Assembly (NCBI GenBank): GCA_902806095.1
Contig: CADCVF010000053.1
Coordinates: forward strand, 1-64,000
DNA length: 64,000 nucleotides
Reading direction: 5' to 3'
Source of the DNA: an uncultured Rubrobacteraceae bacterium
GTDB lineage: Bacteria > Actinomycetota > Rubrobacteria > Rubrobacterales > Rubrobacteraceae
Shown here: piece after piece, positions 14,583 through 23,341 of the stretch
Layout: each line of letters starts with the position of its first letter
Numbering within the stretch: position 1 is the first letter of the stretch
Program-made: the position numbers and the translations under genes
Notes under the pieces: model-generated
Seen by the model: the letters and a program-made list of their open reading frames with translations, nothing else
Told to the model about the DNA's origin: nothing
Database searches by the model: none

Positions 14583-15833
14583 CTAATCTGCTCTCTTGGC
14601 ATCGTTCGTTGCGGGATCGACCCCTCCGCGCCTCATAGCACGTCCGTAGAGCAAGAGGGTCGGTGAGAGGATGAGGGCGGCGGCGGTCAGGGCCGGCCTG
14701 ACGCCGAAGACGTTGCCTATGGCCCCGATCACGGGCCCGGCCGAGGCTTCGCCCAGGGCGCCTGACTGGCTGCTCATCGAGATCACGGTGGCCCGCACTC
14801 CGGGGTCGAGTCCTTCGTTGATCCAGGTAAGGTAGACAGGCTCTGCGACCCTGCGGACCAGGGTGGCGAACCAGAACGTCCCTAGCGCGAGCGCGAAGCT
14901 GCCGGCCAGCGCGAAAGCGAGCATCCCTGCCATGGTGAGCGCGTCGAGTGCGAGAAGCAGCCGCGCGGCGACGGCCGGGCTGCTCACATCGAGGTTGCGG
15001 GCCACGATACCTGCCGCCACGTAGCTAAGCACGAGCCCTCCGGCCCCGATCACACCGAACCAGACCACGGGGTCGAGGCCGCCGATGGAAGGTAATCCAA
15101 CCACGTCCAGGAACTGCTTGGGGTTAAGCCTGTCGAAACCTTCCTCGGACATGCCTGAGAACAGGGCGGCGGCGAGAAGCATCAGGAGGACCGGCCTGGA
15201 TCGGACGATTCGCACGCCGCCGCGCGCCGTGGTAGCAGCGTGCTGCAGAGAGGAGCGTCCCTCGCGCGGGGAGGGGCGGAAGTTGCGCTCAGGCATTATT
15301 AGGAGGAGCGCGAGGCCGAGCGCGATGGTCAGGACGCCGCCGACGATGAGCGGCAGGTTCAACGCGACGAGACCGAGAAGCACTCCCGCCGGGATGCCGA
15401 GGAAGGAGCCGATATAGTCGGCCTGCTCGCCACGCAGGTACACCCTTCCCAGGTCTCGATCCGGATCTTCGTCCGCGATCCAGGCCTCGAGCGCGCCGCT
15501 GATAAACGTGTACCCGACACCCCACACGGCCTGGGCGGCGAGTACGGTTGCGAACTCGGGGATCGCACCCTCCAGGGCAAAACCACACCCCATCAACATG
15601 CAACCCGTAATGACCGACCTTCGCCGGCCGTAGGTATCGGCGAACACGCCCGTCGGGACCTCGAAGAGAAAGACCGCGACCTCCAGCGCCGTCCCCAGCA
15701 ACACCAGCCGCAGTGGGTCGAGGTGCACGACCTCGATCCTGTAGACAGCCGCCACGGTTGCCCACAGCGTGAAGAACAGCGCGAACGACCCCTTGATACC
15801 CAGGTAGATCGGATAGGCTCTAAAGTTGTTCAC
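14583..15833 (-). CDS. MFS transporter, last gene of the F420 operon
   Basis: A 416-residue major facilitator permease with about twelve hydrophobic segments. The loop between helices 2 and 3 reads GVFADTYGRRRS, the MFS motif A. It resembles drug or metabolite exporters of the ADP1 class without a clear substrate. Its start lies 14 bases after cofE on the same strand, so it is probably coexpressed with the F420 genes. An export role for a compound made with F420 is only a guess. No defect is visible. The stop is 75 bases upstream of the cysH promoter region in the same direction. Confidence 0.85.
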   Translation of the reverse strand: MNNFRAYPIYLGIKGSFALFFTLWATVAAVYRIEVVHLDPLRLVLLGTALEVAVFLFEVPTGVFADTYGRRRSVITGCMLMGCGFALEGAIPEFATVLAAQAVWGVGYTFISGALEAWIADEDPDRDLGRVYLRGEQADYIGSFLGIPAGVLLGLVALNLPLIVGGVLTIALGLALLLIMPERNFRPSPREGRSSLQHAATTARGGVRIVRSRPVLLMLLAAALFSGMSEEGFDRLNPKQFLDVVGLPSIGGLDPVVWFGVIGAGGLVLSYVAAGIVARNLDVSSPAVAARLLLALDALTMAGMLAFALAGSFALALGTFWFATLVRRVAEPVYLTWINEGLDPGVRATVISMSSQSGALGEASAGPVIGAIGNVFGVRPALTAAALILSPTLLLYGRAMRRGGVDPATNDAKRAD

Positions 15834-15847
15834 GAAACGCCGGCGGC

Positions 15848-16591
15848 CTACCGAAACATGTCCCTATCGGGTGGCATGAGGAGCTCTGTGGCGCTGCCGG
15901 GAGCGGACGAGTACGCATACCCCCGCACGATGGCCAGCGGGATTCCGTCGGTCTTGCCCATTACCAGCTCGGCGGCGGCGGCGAGCTCGTCGGCCACGGC
16001 GAGTACGCTCGCCTCCATGGGGTAGCCGTGCGGGTCTGGCTGTCCTCTGTAGTCCGCGACAGGGTCCATGCCTGCGACACCGATGGCGACGTCTGTTATG
16101 CCGTGCCGCCAGGCCCGCCCGAACGAGTCCGAGATCACCACGGCCACCTCGACGCCGGGGTCTTCGGCGAGCGCGTCGCGGAGTCTCGCCGCGGAGGCAT
16201 CAGGGTCCACGGGAAGCAGGCAGACGGTGTCGTCGCCGGGAACGTTCGAGGCGTCTACGCCGGCGTTGGCGCAGACGAAACCGTGGTGGGTCTCCGTGAT
16301 GACTATGCCGCGGTCCATGCGTACGATGCGGCGACTCTCTCTCAACACGACCTCGATCTGGCGCGGGTCTTTCCCGTAGCGCGCCGCGTAACCTTTAGCG
16401 AGCGTGGAGGGCTCGACCGTGCGAAGGTCGACAAGACGGCCCTCGGCCTTGCTGACGATCTTGTGCGTCACGACGAGCACGTCGCGGGGACGCAGGTCTG
16501 TTGCTACTGCGCCCGAGATCATACGGTTTATGTCGTCATCGGTACGCACCTCGGGGAAGCCTTCGACGCCAAGAACCTCGATCCCCCTCAC
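15848..16591 (-). CDS. cofE: F420-0:L-glutamate ligase
   Basis: A 247-residue cytoplasmic GTP-dependent ligase that adds glutamates to F420-0. Typical segments are VVTHKIVSKAEGR near residue 45, RIVRMDRGIVITETHHGFVC near 95 and ISDSFGRAWR near 155. The length fits the single-domain CofE type, not the fused FbiB of mycobacteria, so an FbiB C-terminal flavin domain is absent here. GTG 16591 overlaps the cofC stop as GTGA, giving coupled translation. It completes a cofD-cofC-cofE set for F420 side-chain assembly. The deazaflavin core genes (fbiC or cofGH) are not in the window. Confidence 0.94.
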   Translation of the reverse strand: MRGIEVLGVEGFPEVRTDDDINRMISGAVATDLRPRDVLVVTHKIVSKAEGRLVDLRTVEPSTLAKGYAARYGKDPRQIEVVLRESRRIVRMDRGIVITETHHGFVCANAGVDASNVPGDDTVCLLPVDPDASAARLRDALAEDPGVEVAVVISDSFGRAWRHGITDVAIGVAGMDPVADYRGQPDPHGYPMEASVLAVADELAAAAELVMGKTDGIPLAIVRGYAYSSAPGSATELLMPPDRDMFR

Positions 16592-17202
16592 TGGCGTGCT
16601 ACCCCGGTCTTCCTGAGGTGGGCGAGGTCCCCCGCCGTGTCCAGGTCGAAAGCTAGGTGGGGCCGCTTGCAGACACTGACGCCTATGCCACGCCTGCGGG
16701 CAGTTGCGAGGTGTGCCTCGAAGCTATCGGTCCCGAAGGCGAAGTGTAGGACGTCGGGGGGTTGGATCAGGAGCGCGTTCGTACCTGAACGCGCCCCGTC
16801 GGGAGAGATGGCTACAGAAGGCCCCTCACCCGCCTCCTTCAGTACCGCCAGTACGTCCTCCGCGTCGAGGAGCGGGAGGTCAGCGGGGAGCACGAGCAGC
16901 GCCTGGGCACCGAGCTCCAGCGCCCTTCTGCGTCCTTCTTCGAGGGCCGGATTGAGCCCGCGGCTCTCCTGGACTAGCGGCGTTGCGCCGCGTCTGCTTG
17001 CCTCTTCCAGAACCATTCGGTCTGGGCTGACCACGCAGACGTCCACGACCCCGGCATCCAGGATCGCACGCACGACCCGGCCCATCATGTACAGGGTGAG
17101 CCCGGCTCTGGCACCGGGATCGAGGACAGGCGCCAGGCGACTCTTGGTGTCTCGCAGGTCTTTGACTGGAACTACCGCGTATACGCCGGTAGCCTCGCTC
17201 AA
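16588..17202 (-). CDS. cofC: Phospholactate/PEP guanylyltransferase
   Basis: A 204-residue nucleotidyltransferase of the CofC/FbiD family, which activates 2-phospholactate or phosphoenolpyruvate with GTP for F420 synthesis. The start VVPVKDLRDTKSRLAPVL carries the family KxxxxxKSRL pattern, and LVLPADLPLL is the metal-binding DxP region. The C-terminal half holds NALLIQPP and FDLDTAGDL, as in other CofC proteins. TTG 17202 overlaps the cofD stop as TTGA. The stop overlaps cofE. Tight overlap across three genes marks a true operon. Confidence 0.93.
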   Translation of the reverse strand: MSEATGVYAVVPVKDLRDTKSRLAPVLDPGARAGLTLYMMGRVVRAILDAGVVDVCVVSPDRMVLEEASRRGATPLVQESRGLNPALEEGRRRALELGAQALLVLPADLPLLDAEDVLAVLKEAGEGPSVAISPDGARSGTNALLIQPPDVLHFAFGTDSFEAHLATARRRGIGVSVCKRPHLAFDLDTAGDLAHLRKTGVARQ

Positions 17203-18140
17203 TGCACCACCATCCCAGCACCGAATTCCAGTGTTTCCGACGCGAGGCGCCTACGGTCTTCGGCGTCGCGCATCACCGACTCGGTCGCGAGGACGCGCAT
17301 CCCGATGGCCTCGATGCCGACCCGCTCCCTCTCGTCGGTCAGGTCGACGACCATCCCATCCACCAGGCCTGTGTATATCCTGGCTACTCCCGTAGATGAG
17401 ACCTCATGGCCGAGTGAGGCGAGCATCCTGTCCGCCGGACCCTTGAGCGCCCGTCCGCCGACGATCGGGCTGACAGCCACCTTCGGGGCTGAGGATGAGG
17501 TCAGGGCCTCCATCATCCCGGACAGGGCCAGGATCGGGCCGATGCTAACGATGGGGTTCGACGGACACAAGACAATGGTGTCTGCGCCACTGATCGCCGC
17601 AAGGACGCCTTCCGCTGGCCTGGCTTCCTCGATACCGCGCAGTTCTACCCCAAGCACCTCGTCCCTCTGCCGGCGGCGCACGAAGTATTCCTGGAACTCG
17701 AGCCGGCCTTCTGGGGTCTCGAGTACCGTCGAGACAGGCTCGTCGCTCATCGGCAGTACAACGCTCTCCACGCCCAGAGCGCCAGCTAGTCCCGCTGTTA
17801 CCTCCGTCAACGTCTCCCCTGAGATCATGCGGTGCGTTCTGAGTACATGGGTGCCAATGTCCCTGTCGCCGAGCTTGAACCAGATATTCTCACCGTAGCG
17901 TTCGAGCATGTTCAAGGTCTCGAAGGACTCGTCTGCGATGCCCCAGCCGGTCTCGGGATTGGAGATCCCGGCCAGCGTGTACATGACCGTGTCGAGGTCG
18001 GGGCAGATGTGCAGACCCCAGAGGTCGAAGTCGTCGGCGGTGTTGACTACCACAGAGAGATCCCCCGGTGGCAGCACGTCCTGCAGACCACTCGCAAGTT
18101 TCGCGCCGCCTACCCCGCCAGCGAGGGCACAGACCTTCAT
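17199..18140 (-). CDS. cofD: F420 side-chain transferase (LPPG:FO transferase)
   Basis: A 313-residue CofD/FbiA protein that joins the activated phospho-acid to FO. It begins CALAGGVGGAKLASGL, the family nucleotide-binding start, and continues with VVNTADDFDLWGLHICPDLDT, with both stretches conserved in CofD. SNPIVSIGPILAL near residue 195 and SPIVGGRALKGPADRML near 225 are further family marks. The gene precedes cofC with a four-base overlap and follows a Nudix gene with a nine-base gap. It acts in the cytoplasm. The assignment is secure. Confidence 0.95.
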   Translation of the reverse strand: MKVCALAGGVGGAKLASGLQDVLPPGDLSVVVNTADDFDLWGLHICPDLDTVMYTLAGISNPETGWGIADESFETLNMLERYGENIWFKLGDRDIGTHVLRTHRMISGETLTEVTAGLAGALGVESVVLPMSDEPVSTVLETPEGRLEFQEYFVRRRQRDEVLGVELRGIEEARPAEGVLAAISGADTIVLCPSNPIVSIGPILALSGMMEALTSSSAPKVAVSPIVGGRALKGPADRMLASLGHEVSSTGVARIYTGLVDGMVVDLTDERERVGIEAIGMRVLATESVMRDAEDRRRLASETLEFGAGMVVH

Positions 18141-18149
18141 CGCGCCCCC

Positions 18150-18722
18150 CTAGCAGGCTGCGGCATCGTGACCATTGGAGCGCTCGAGTGCGTAGGTCGT
18201 TAGGGCGAGGGCGCTGAGGGCGTCGGTGATTCTGCCGTCCACGACCATGGCGATTGCCTCGCCCACCGGAACGCGCCGCAAACCGATAACCTCAGTCCCC
18301 TCTGGCTGCTGCTCCCCTGGTATGAGGTTCGTGGCGAGGTACCACACAGCATATTCATCAGCGACCGAGTTGGAGAGGTAAGCCTCACCGAGCATCCGCC
18401 AGTCTCTGGCTTCGAAGCCCGTCTCCTCCCTTAGCTCGCGCTGGGCCGCACGCAGGGGTTCCTCGTCCTTTGGGCAACCGCCCTCGGGTATCTCCCACGA
18501 GTAGCGTTCGAGTGGGTAGCGGTACTGGCCTACAAGGTAGACGTGATCCTGTTCCACGGGCAGGACGCCTACGGCGGTGTTCTTGTAGTGGACTACGCCG
18601 TAGATACCAGGCTCGCCGTCAGGCCTAATCACCCTGTCCTCGCGAACCGAGATCCAGGGATTCTCGTAGACGTTCCTCGAACCCAGCGTCCGCCACGGGC
18701 TCCGTGTCTCTTCCTGTCTCAA
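18150..18722 (-). CDS. Nudix hydrolase, ADP-ribose pyrophosphatase-like
   Basis: A 190-residue Nudix protein. The Nudix box begins at GGCPKDE and ends RELREETGF, matching GX5EX7REUXEEXGU. The upstream strand PVEQDHVYLVGQYRYPLE and the box position resemble ADP-ribose or nucleotide-sugar pyrophosphatases. TTG 18722 is chosen because it overlaps the stop of the nucleotidyltransferase gene as TTGA and follows a GGAGG site; upstream codons overlap that gene. The gene sits between a nucleotidyltransferase and cofD, so it may clear nucleotide by-products of F420 assembly, which is inference. Confidence 0.87.
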   Translation of the reverse strand: MRQEETRSPWRTLGSRNVYENPWISVREDRVIRPDGEPGIYGVVHYKNTAVGVLPVEQDHVYLVGQYRYPLERYSWEIPEGGCPKDEEPLRAAQRELREETGFEARDWRMLGEAYLSNSVADEYAVWYLATNLIPGEQQPEGTEVIGLRRVPVGEAIAMVVDGRITDALSALALTTYALERSNGHDAAAC

Positions 18723-19558
18723 GGTCCCTCCAGGCCAGGAGCGCTGAAGGTCTCGGCGAAGCGCCGGTCCAGTCGCCTGAGGAGCGTCGCTGGTAGGGTG
18801 ACGCCGTGCCTCTCCCCGAGCGACGACATCAACTCCCTCCCCCACTCCCAGGCCGAGAGGTAAGCCTGCCGCAGCTCATCCCTGTCAAGGCCGGCGGTGC
18901 AGGCCACGTACCGGGTGTAGGAGGTCTCGGAGATCTCCGTCTCCAAAAGCTTCGAGGAGTTGAACCAGTGCAACGTCGACCCTTCGAGCACCCTGACCAT
19001 CTGTAACAGGCGGTCGCGCACGATCCCGAGGAGGTCCAGCGAACGCGCCAACTCGCCCCTGGCGAAAAGGTTCGAGCCGAAGACGAACCAGTTCACGAAG
19101 CAGTCGCAGACGAAGCGTATCTGTCTGGGCGTATCGCGCTCCGGCGGCGGACCGACGATCTCTCGCAGGCGTGGGGCCAGCTCTCCTGTGCGATCGAGGA
19201 CGAGGGTGCCTTCGAGCGAGGGAAGCCAGTCCGCGTCCCTCATCGACTCGCCGACGACACTCTCGATCTCCGAGGCACGGTCGAAATGGAACTCGCCCCT
19301 GACGAGGTTCTCGAAGATCGCCGTCCCGTTGCCGTACTCGTTCACGAAGTAAAGCCCGACGGGTGAGATCCTGGAGACCCACTCCTCCTGGTCGAGGTTC
19401 TCCAACTCCTCATCCCTGAAAAAGAGGATGAACTCGATGTCCGAGAACCCGTCCCCTTCGCCCTGGGCGAAGGAACCGTACATCATCGCCGCAGCGAGCC
19501 GTTCATCCTCCCTGCAAACGCGGCGCGTGCGTTCGATCATGACTTCCTGTTGGAGCAT
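18719..19558 (-). CDS. Lincosamide nucleotidyltransferase-like protein
   Basis: A 279-residue nucleotidyltransferase of the Lnu(B)/Lnu(F) type. The active-site pattern is MYGSFAQGEGDGFSDIEF, with GS and the DxE metal residues. The N-terminus MLQQEVMIERTRRVCREDER aligns with the Lnu(B) start, and NEYGNGTAIFENLVRGEFHF matches its next block, which is why ATG 19558 is chosen over upstream codons. Lnu enzymes adenylylate lincosamides. Here the gene heads an operon with Nudix and F420 genes, so a native role unrelated to resistance is possible. Resistance is not shown by the sequence. Confidence 0.78.
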   Translation of the reverse strand: MLQQEVMIERTRRVCREDERLAAAMMYGSFAQGEGDGFSDIEFILFFRDEELENLDQEEWVSRISPVGLYFVNEYGNGTAIFENLVRGEFHFDRASEIESVVGESMRDADWLPSLEGTLVLDRTGELAPRLREIVGPPPERDTPRQIRFVCDCFVNWFVFGSNLFARGELARSLDLLGIVRDRLLQMVRVLEGSTLHWFNSSKLLETEISETSYTRYVACTAGLDRDELRQAYLSAWEWGRELMSSLGERHGVTLPATLLRRLDRRFAETFSAPGLEGP

Positions 19559-19659
19559 CGTCCTCCGTACTATCCGACCCTGTATCCGGGCTGCTATCTT
19601 AGCACCATAGATGTCGCGGCCAGCCATGGGCCGATAGATGCCCGACCAGGAGGCAGAGC

Positions 19660-19719
19660 GTGACGTACTCGGAGATCCACATGACCAAAGACACTGGGCT
19701 GTTCATTGCCCGCAAGTGA
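19660..19719 (+). CDS. Possible 19-residue leader peptide before the lipoate ligase-like gene
   Basis: GTG 19660 follows an excellent ribosome site, AGGAGG, at a spacing of six bases. The frame reads VTYSEIHMTKDTGLFIARK and stops four bases before the GTG of the ligase gene. That gene has no good site of its own. The short ORF may load ribosomes for the gene downstream. A plus-one frameshift joining the two is another possibility. I recognise no similarity in the peptide. Confidence 0.4.
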   Translation: MTYSEIHMTKDTGLFIARK

Positions 19720-19723
19720 GAGT

Positions 19724-20476
19724 GTGGAGATCCTGGTCGCGGGGACTTTCGATGACCCCGAAGACGGATTCGGGCTGCAACAGGCCGTGCTAGAGGAGGT
19801 CGCGGCACGAGAACGTGGTCCCACGGCCCTGATGTGGTCCTCCTCGCGTTACGTCGGGGCGACGCGGCAGGAGACGCGTCTACCAGGCTTTGCGGCAGCG
19901 ACGGAGGCTGCCTCGGGTCTCGGCTTCCCTGTGCTGGTGCGGAACTCCGGCGGCGGGGCCGTCGCGGCGAACAGGGGCTCTCTGTCGTTCTCCCTGACCT
20001 TCCCCGTCGAGGATTTGCGCCACGGCCTCTACGAGCGCTACTCGGAGGGTCTGGATCTCATCGCCTTGGCGCTGCGCCGTGTCGGGGTCGAAGCGGAGGG
20101 CGGCGAGGTCGAAGGCGAGTTCTGTCCTGGGGCTTACTCCGTGCGCTCGGGTGGACCGTGGGGTGTCAAGCACGCCGGGCTGGCGCAGCGCGTCACGCGC
20201 CGGTCAGCGCGCCTCGAAGCCCTCGTGCTGGTCTCGGAGACGGATGAGATCAGGGCCGTACTGGAGCGCGTCTACGGCCTCCTTGAACTGCCGTTCCGGC
20301 CCGAGAGCATCGAGGACCTGCCGGCGGACATACCGCAGGTTATACAGGCGCTCTCTGAAGAGGTGCGCGAACGCTACGAGGCTGGTGAAGGCCGGATAGC
20401 CAAGGCGACCATGGACCGGGCGTGGTCTTTGCGGGCTGAGTGGCGCGTTATCCCCGACAAAGGTTCTTCGTTGTGA
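19724..20476 (+). CDS. Biotin/lipoate protein ligase family protein
   Basis: A 250-residue protein of the LplA/LipB/BirA fold. The core RNSGGGAVAANRGSLSFSL carries the GGG lipoyl-site pattern, and FCPGAYSV with GVKHAGLAQRVTR gives the family lysine and following strand. It probably attaches or transfers lipoyl or octanoyl groups, but the family also holds enzymes with other acyl donors. GTG 19724 is preferred because the ligase fold begins at VEILVAGTF; a TTG at 19706 is also in frame. Neither has a good ribosome site, and translation may depend on the 19-residue ORF just upstream. The marC-like gene follows after 16 bases. Confidence 0.8.
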   Translation: MEILVAGTFDDPEDGFGLQQAVLEEVAARERGPTALMWSSSRYVGATRQETRLPGFAAATEAASGLGFPVLVRNSGGGAVAANRGSLSFSLTFPVEDLRHGLYERYSEGLDLIALALRRVGVEAEGGEVEGEFCPGAYSVRSGGPWGVKHAGLAQRVTRRSARLEALVLVSETDEIRAVLERVYGLLELPFRPESIEDLPADIPQVIQALSEEVRERYEAGEGRIAKATMDRAWSLRAEWRVIPDKGSSL

Positions 20477-20492
20477 GGTAAAGTCTCGCCCG

Positions 20493-21107
20493 ATGGAGTT
20501 CGTATTCAACGCGTTCGTGACGCTGCTCGTGGTCGTCGACCCGCTGGGTCTAGCCCCCATCTTCGCCGCGCTCACGCGCGGTTTCTCAGAGAAACAGAAG
20601 CGCGAGTCTGCGCTCAGGGGCACGCTGCTCGGAACCGCCATTCTCTTCCTGTTCGCCCTCGCCGGCGACGTGCTGCTTGAGGCCCTAGGCATCGGACTGC
20701 CGGCTTTCAGGATCGCCGGCGGCCTGCTGCTCTTTCTCCTGGCACTCGACATGGTCTTCGCCAGGCCCTCAGGGATACGCGCCACGAGCGTGCGCGAACA
20801 GGAGGAGGAATCCTACCAGCAAGACATCTCCGTCTTCCCGCTCGCCATCCCGCTTCTGGCTGGACCAGGAGCGATAACCACGGTCCTCCTCTATACGGGC
20901 GGCAGCGGTGCGGGCCAGGTAGTCCTGTTCATGGCGGTACTCTTCGTGATCCTGCTTCTGACCCTGGGCTCGCTGCTCCTCGCACCGCGCGTCATGCGGC
21001 TCTTCGGTGAGACAGGGGCCAACGTACTCTCGCGAGTCCTCGGCGTACTACTCGCCGCGCTCGCCGTTCAGTTCGTGATCGACGGCCTCCAGTCGAGCCT
21101 CGCCTGA
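20493..21107 (+). CDS. MarC family membrane protein
   Basis: A 204-residue inner-membrane protein of the MarC (NAAT) family with six hydrophobic segments. VDPLGLAPIF near residue 15 and FPLAIPLLAGPGAITTVLLY near 115 are the family signatures. E. coli MarC has no clear role in drug resistance and the family function is unsettled. The gene lies 16 bases after the ligase-like gene on the same strand and may be coexpressed. Length and topology are normal. Confidence 0.9.
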   Translation: MEFVFNAFVTLLVVVDPLGLAPIFAALTRGFSEKQKRESALRGTLLGTAILFLFALAGDVLLEALGIGLPAFRIAGGLLLFLLALDMVFARPSGIRATSVREQEEESYQQDISVFPLAIPLLAGPGAITTVLLYTGGSGAGQVVLFMAVLFVILLLTLGSLLLAPRVMRLFGETGANVLSRVLGVLLAALAVQFVIDGLQSSLA

Positions 21108-21128
21108 AGGACGGATATACTCTCCTTT

Positions 21129-21845
21129 ATGTCGGGCGCACCCATAGTGATCGTCGGCGGGGCCTCCTGGTGGCCGGGTAGTTACCGCAACTTCGCGAGT
21201 ATGCTGCGGGAGATCTCCGGCTCCGAGGTGCACGTCGCCCCCGTGACGCCCCTGGACTGGACCCTTGGATACTTCCGGGGCTTCGGACAATTGATCTTTG
21301 AGGTCGCGAGCACTGTGGATAGGGCGCTGCTCGAGAGCGAAGCGAAAAAGGCTGTACTGGTCGGTCACTCGGCGGGTGGCCTCGCGTGCAGGGTGTATAT
21401 CGGCGGAGATCCTCCGTACGGAGGCCGCCGCTACTCGGGACACAGGAGGGTGGAGTGCCTGATCACACTAGGCACCCCACACAACATAGCGGATAAAGAA
21501 CGCCTCGCCCCGATCACCCGCGTAAACGAGCTCTTCCCAGGCGCCCTCCATTCTGAGGCAGGCTTACGCTACCTCTCGGTCGCGGGTAGCGCCGATGACG
21601 GCGCCTCTTCACCCAGGAGCCGCAAGCGCTACGAGCGCTTCGTCGAGGACGGAAGGATAGCCGGAGACGGGGTCGTGCCGGTCGATGCGGCCATACTTAC
21701 TGGTTCAGAGAGTATGGTTGTAGATGGCATCCATCACAATAGGCGCCTCGGCCGTTGGTACGGCTCGGACAGGGAGACGGTGGAGCTATGGTGGCCTGAG
21801 GAGTTGCGTGTGGGCGGCTCTCTCGTTGGAGGAACGCGTGCATAG
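21129..21845 (+). CDS. Alpha/beta hydrolase, lipase-like
   Basis: A 238-residue serine hydrolase with no signal peptide. The nucleophile elbow is VGHSAGG near residue 80, followed by LITLGTPHN, the block seen in triacylglycerol lipase and PGAP1-like hydrolases. DGVVPVDAA near residue 185 and the later HH pair give probable catalytic Asp and His positions. The start IVIVGGASWWPGSY is a typical first strand. The substrate is unknown. The stop touches the next gene (TAGTG), and the run of plus-strand genes suggests an operon from the ligase-like gene to the methyltransferase. Confidence 0.83.
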   Translation: MSGAPIVIVGGASWWPGSYRNFASMLREISGSEVHVAPVTPLDWTLGYFRGFGQLIFEVASTVDRALLESEAKKAVLVGHSAGGLACRVYIGGDPPYGGRRYSGHRRVECLITLGTPHNIADKERLAPITRVNELFPGALHSEAGLRYLSVAGSADDGASSPRSRKRYERFVEDGRIAGDGVVPVDAAILTGSESMVVDGIHHNRRLGRWYGSDRETVELWWPEELRVGGSLVGGTRA

Positions 21846-21883
21846 TGGTCCCTGGAGAGTCCTGCCTACCAGAAGGGCTGTGG

Positions 21884-22507
21884 ATGTCTGACCGTGCGAA
21901 GGGGCGAGAGTATCCCTGGGAGGTCAGGGACGCCGACGCCGACGCTTTGCGGAGCGCGATGAGCCACTTTCCTACCGGCGTGACGGTAGTGACGAGCGGG
22001 CGGGAGGAGAGGGTCGAGGGCATGACCGCCAACGCGGTGATCTCCGTCTCCCTCGACCCGCTGCTCTTCCTGGTGAGCGTCCACAAAGACGCGCGCCTCA
22101 ACCCACGCATCAGGGAGGAAGGCTCCTTTACGGTGAACCTCCTGGCGGACGACCAGGAAGGACTAAGCAGGCTCTTCGCCTCGCCCGAACGCTCCAGCGG
22201 ACTTGAGGCGCTCCACACTCTCGGCGGCGGCTACGGCTCGACAGGCGCGCCGCTGGCGGCCGGCGCACTGGCGGCGATCGACTGCGCGCTGGCCGAGATC
22301 TACGCTGGAGGCGACCACGACCTGTTCCTCGGCAGGGTCGTCCAGGTTCGTCTCGGCGATACACGCAAGGGACCACTGATCTTCCACGAGGGCGGCTATC
22401 CGGCCCTGAATCCCGCCCCCCATCCTGAAGAATCTGGCGCCTTCGTCGACTCCGTCAGGGGCTTCGACGCCCGCCTGAACCGCCTGCGCGACAGAAGACG
22501 GCGCTAG
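21884..22507 (+). CDS. Flavin reductase domain protein (HpaC-like)
   Basis: A 207-residue flavin reductase or FMN-binding split-barrel protein. SHFPTGVTVVTSG near residue 28, MTANAVISVSLDPLLFLVSV and SFTVNLLADDQ are the family blocks. Such proteins supply reduced flavin to monooxygenases. ATG 21884 follows AAGGG with six bases of spacing. A GTG at 21845 overlaps the previous stop and has GGAGG twelve bases away, so it cannot be excluded. The C-terminal tail is Arg-rich. The methyltransferase starts directly after the stop codon. Confidence 0.85.
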   Translation: MSDRAKGREYPWEVRDADADALRSAMSHFPTGVTVVTSGREERVEGMTANAVISVSLDPLLFLVSVHKDARLNPRIREEGSFTVNLLADDQEGLSRLFASPERSSGLEALHTLGGGYGSTGAPLAAGALAAIDCALAEIYAGGDHDLFLGRVVQVRLGDTRKGPLIFHEGGYPALNPAPHPEESGAFVDSVRGFDARLNRLRDRRRR

Positions 22508-23335
22508 ATGATAAGCAAGGACCTGCTCTCCATAGTCCGCCCCCGTCCCTCGGATACCGGGGATCTCGTCTACGTCGGGGGTATCGAGAGAGACGGTATG
22601 ATTCTGGACGGCGAAGTCCGCTCCCCGGCGACGGGCGAAACCTACGAGATCAGGGACGGATACCTGGATCTCCTCAAGGCCAGCACAGGCGCAGACAGCC
22701 TCGCCAACCTCACCAACTTCCTGCCTGGCGCCGGACGTGGCTACGAACCCCTCTGGCGTGTCCGCTCCCTTAGCCTGCTCACCGGCGAACCGTTCCCGAA
22801 CGAGCGGGAGCTGGAGATCATCAAACGTCTCGTCCGCCCCATCAGCAGCGGCCGCTACCTCGACCTGGGTTGCTCCGCAGGCCTGTATACCCGCAGCCTG
22901 GGCGTCAACCTCGACAGCGGCCTCGCAGTCGGAATAGACATCTCCCCCTCCATGCTGAGAGAAGCCGGCCGCCGCGCGCGCAGGTCTGGAGCGAAGCCGT
23001 CTTTCGTAAGGGCGAATGCGAAAAGACTTCCTTTCTTCGGCGGCTCTTTCAGAGGCGCCGTCTGCGGCGGCACCCTCAACGAGTTCGGCGACCCAGCCCG
23101 TGTCCTGCGAGAGACACACAGGGTCATCGAGCCAGGCGGGCGTCTCGCTATTATGGGCATCCTTCGGGCCGATACGCCGCGTGGACGCCAGCTCCAGCGC
23201 TTACTCTCCACGGGCGGGATCCAGTTCTTCCATCCCGACGAGCTGCAGAGCCTCCTCGATCATGCGGGCTTCGAGCCGGATCCACTTCAGATGTACGGTC
23301 CTGTCTTTTTCGCTGGTGCGACGCGTAGGGGTTGA
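22508..23335 (+). CDS. Class I SAM-dependent methyltransferase
   Basis: A 275-residue methyltransferase. SAM motif I is YLDLGCSAGLYTRSL near residue 118, followed by the acidic VGIDISPSML and the motif near LPFFGGSFRGAVCGGTLNE. The N-terminal 80 residues have a Trm112-like start (VRSPATGETYEIRDGYLD) that often precedes such domains. The substrate may be a quinone or lipid precursor, which is inference. The start codon follows the flavin reductase stop with no gap, so translation is coupled. It is convergent with ribokinase a few bases downstream. Confidence 0.87.
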   Translation: MISKDLLSIVRPRPSDTGDLVYVGGIERDGMILDGEVRSPATGETYEIRDGYLDLLKASTGADSLANLTNFLPGAGRGYEPLWRVRSLSLLTGEPFPNERELEIIKRLVRPISSGRYLDLGCSAGLYTRSLGVNLDSGLAVGIDISPSMLREAGRRARRSGAKPSFVRANAKRLPFFGGSFRGAVCGGTLNEFGDPARVLRETHRVIEPGGRLAIMGILRADTPRGRQLQRLLSTGGIQFFHPDELQSLLDHAGFEPDPLQMYGPVFFAGATRRG

Positions 23336-23341
23336 CGCTAC

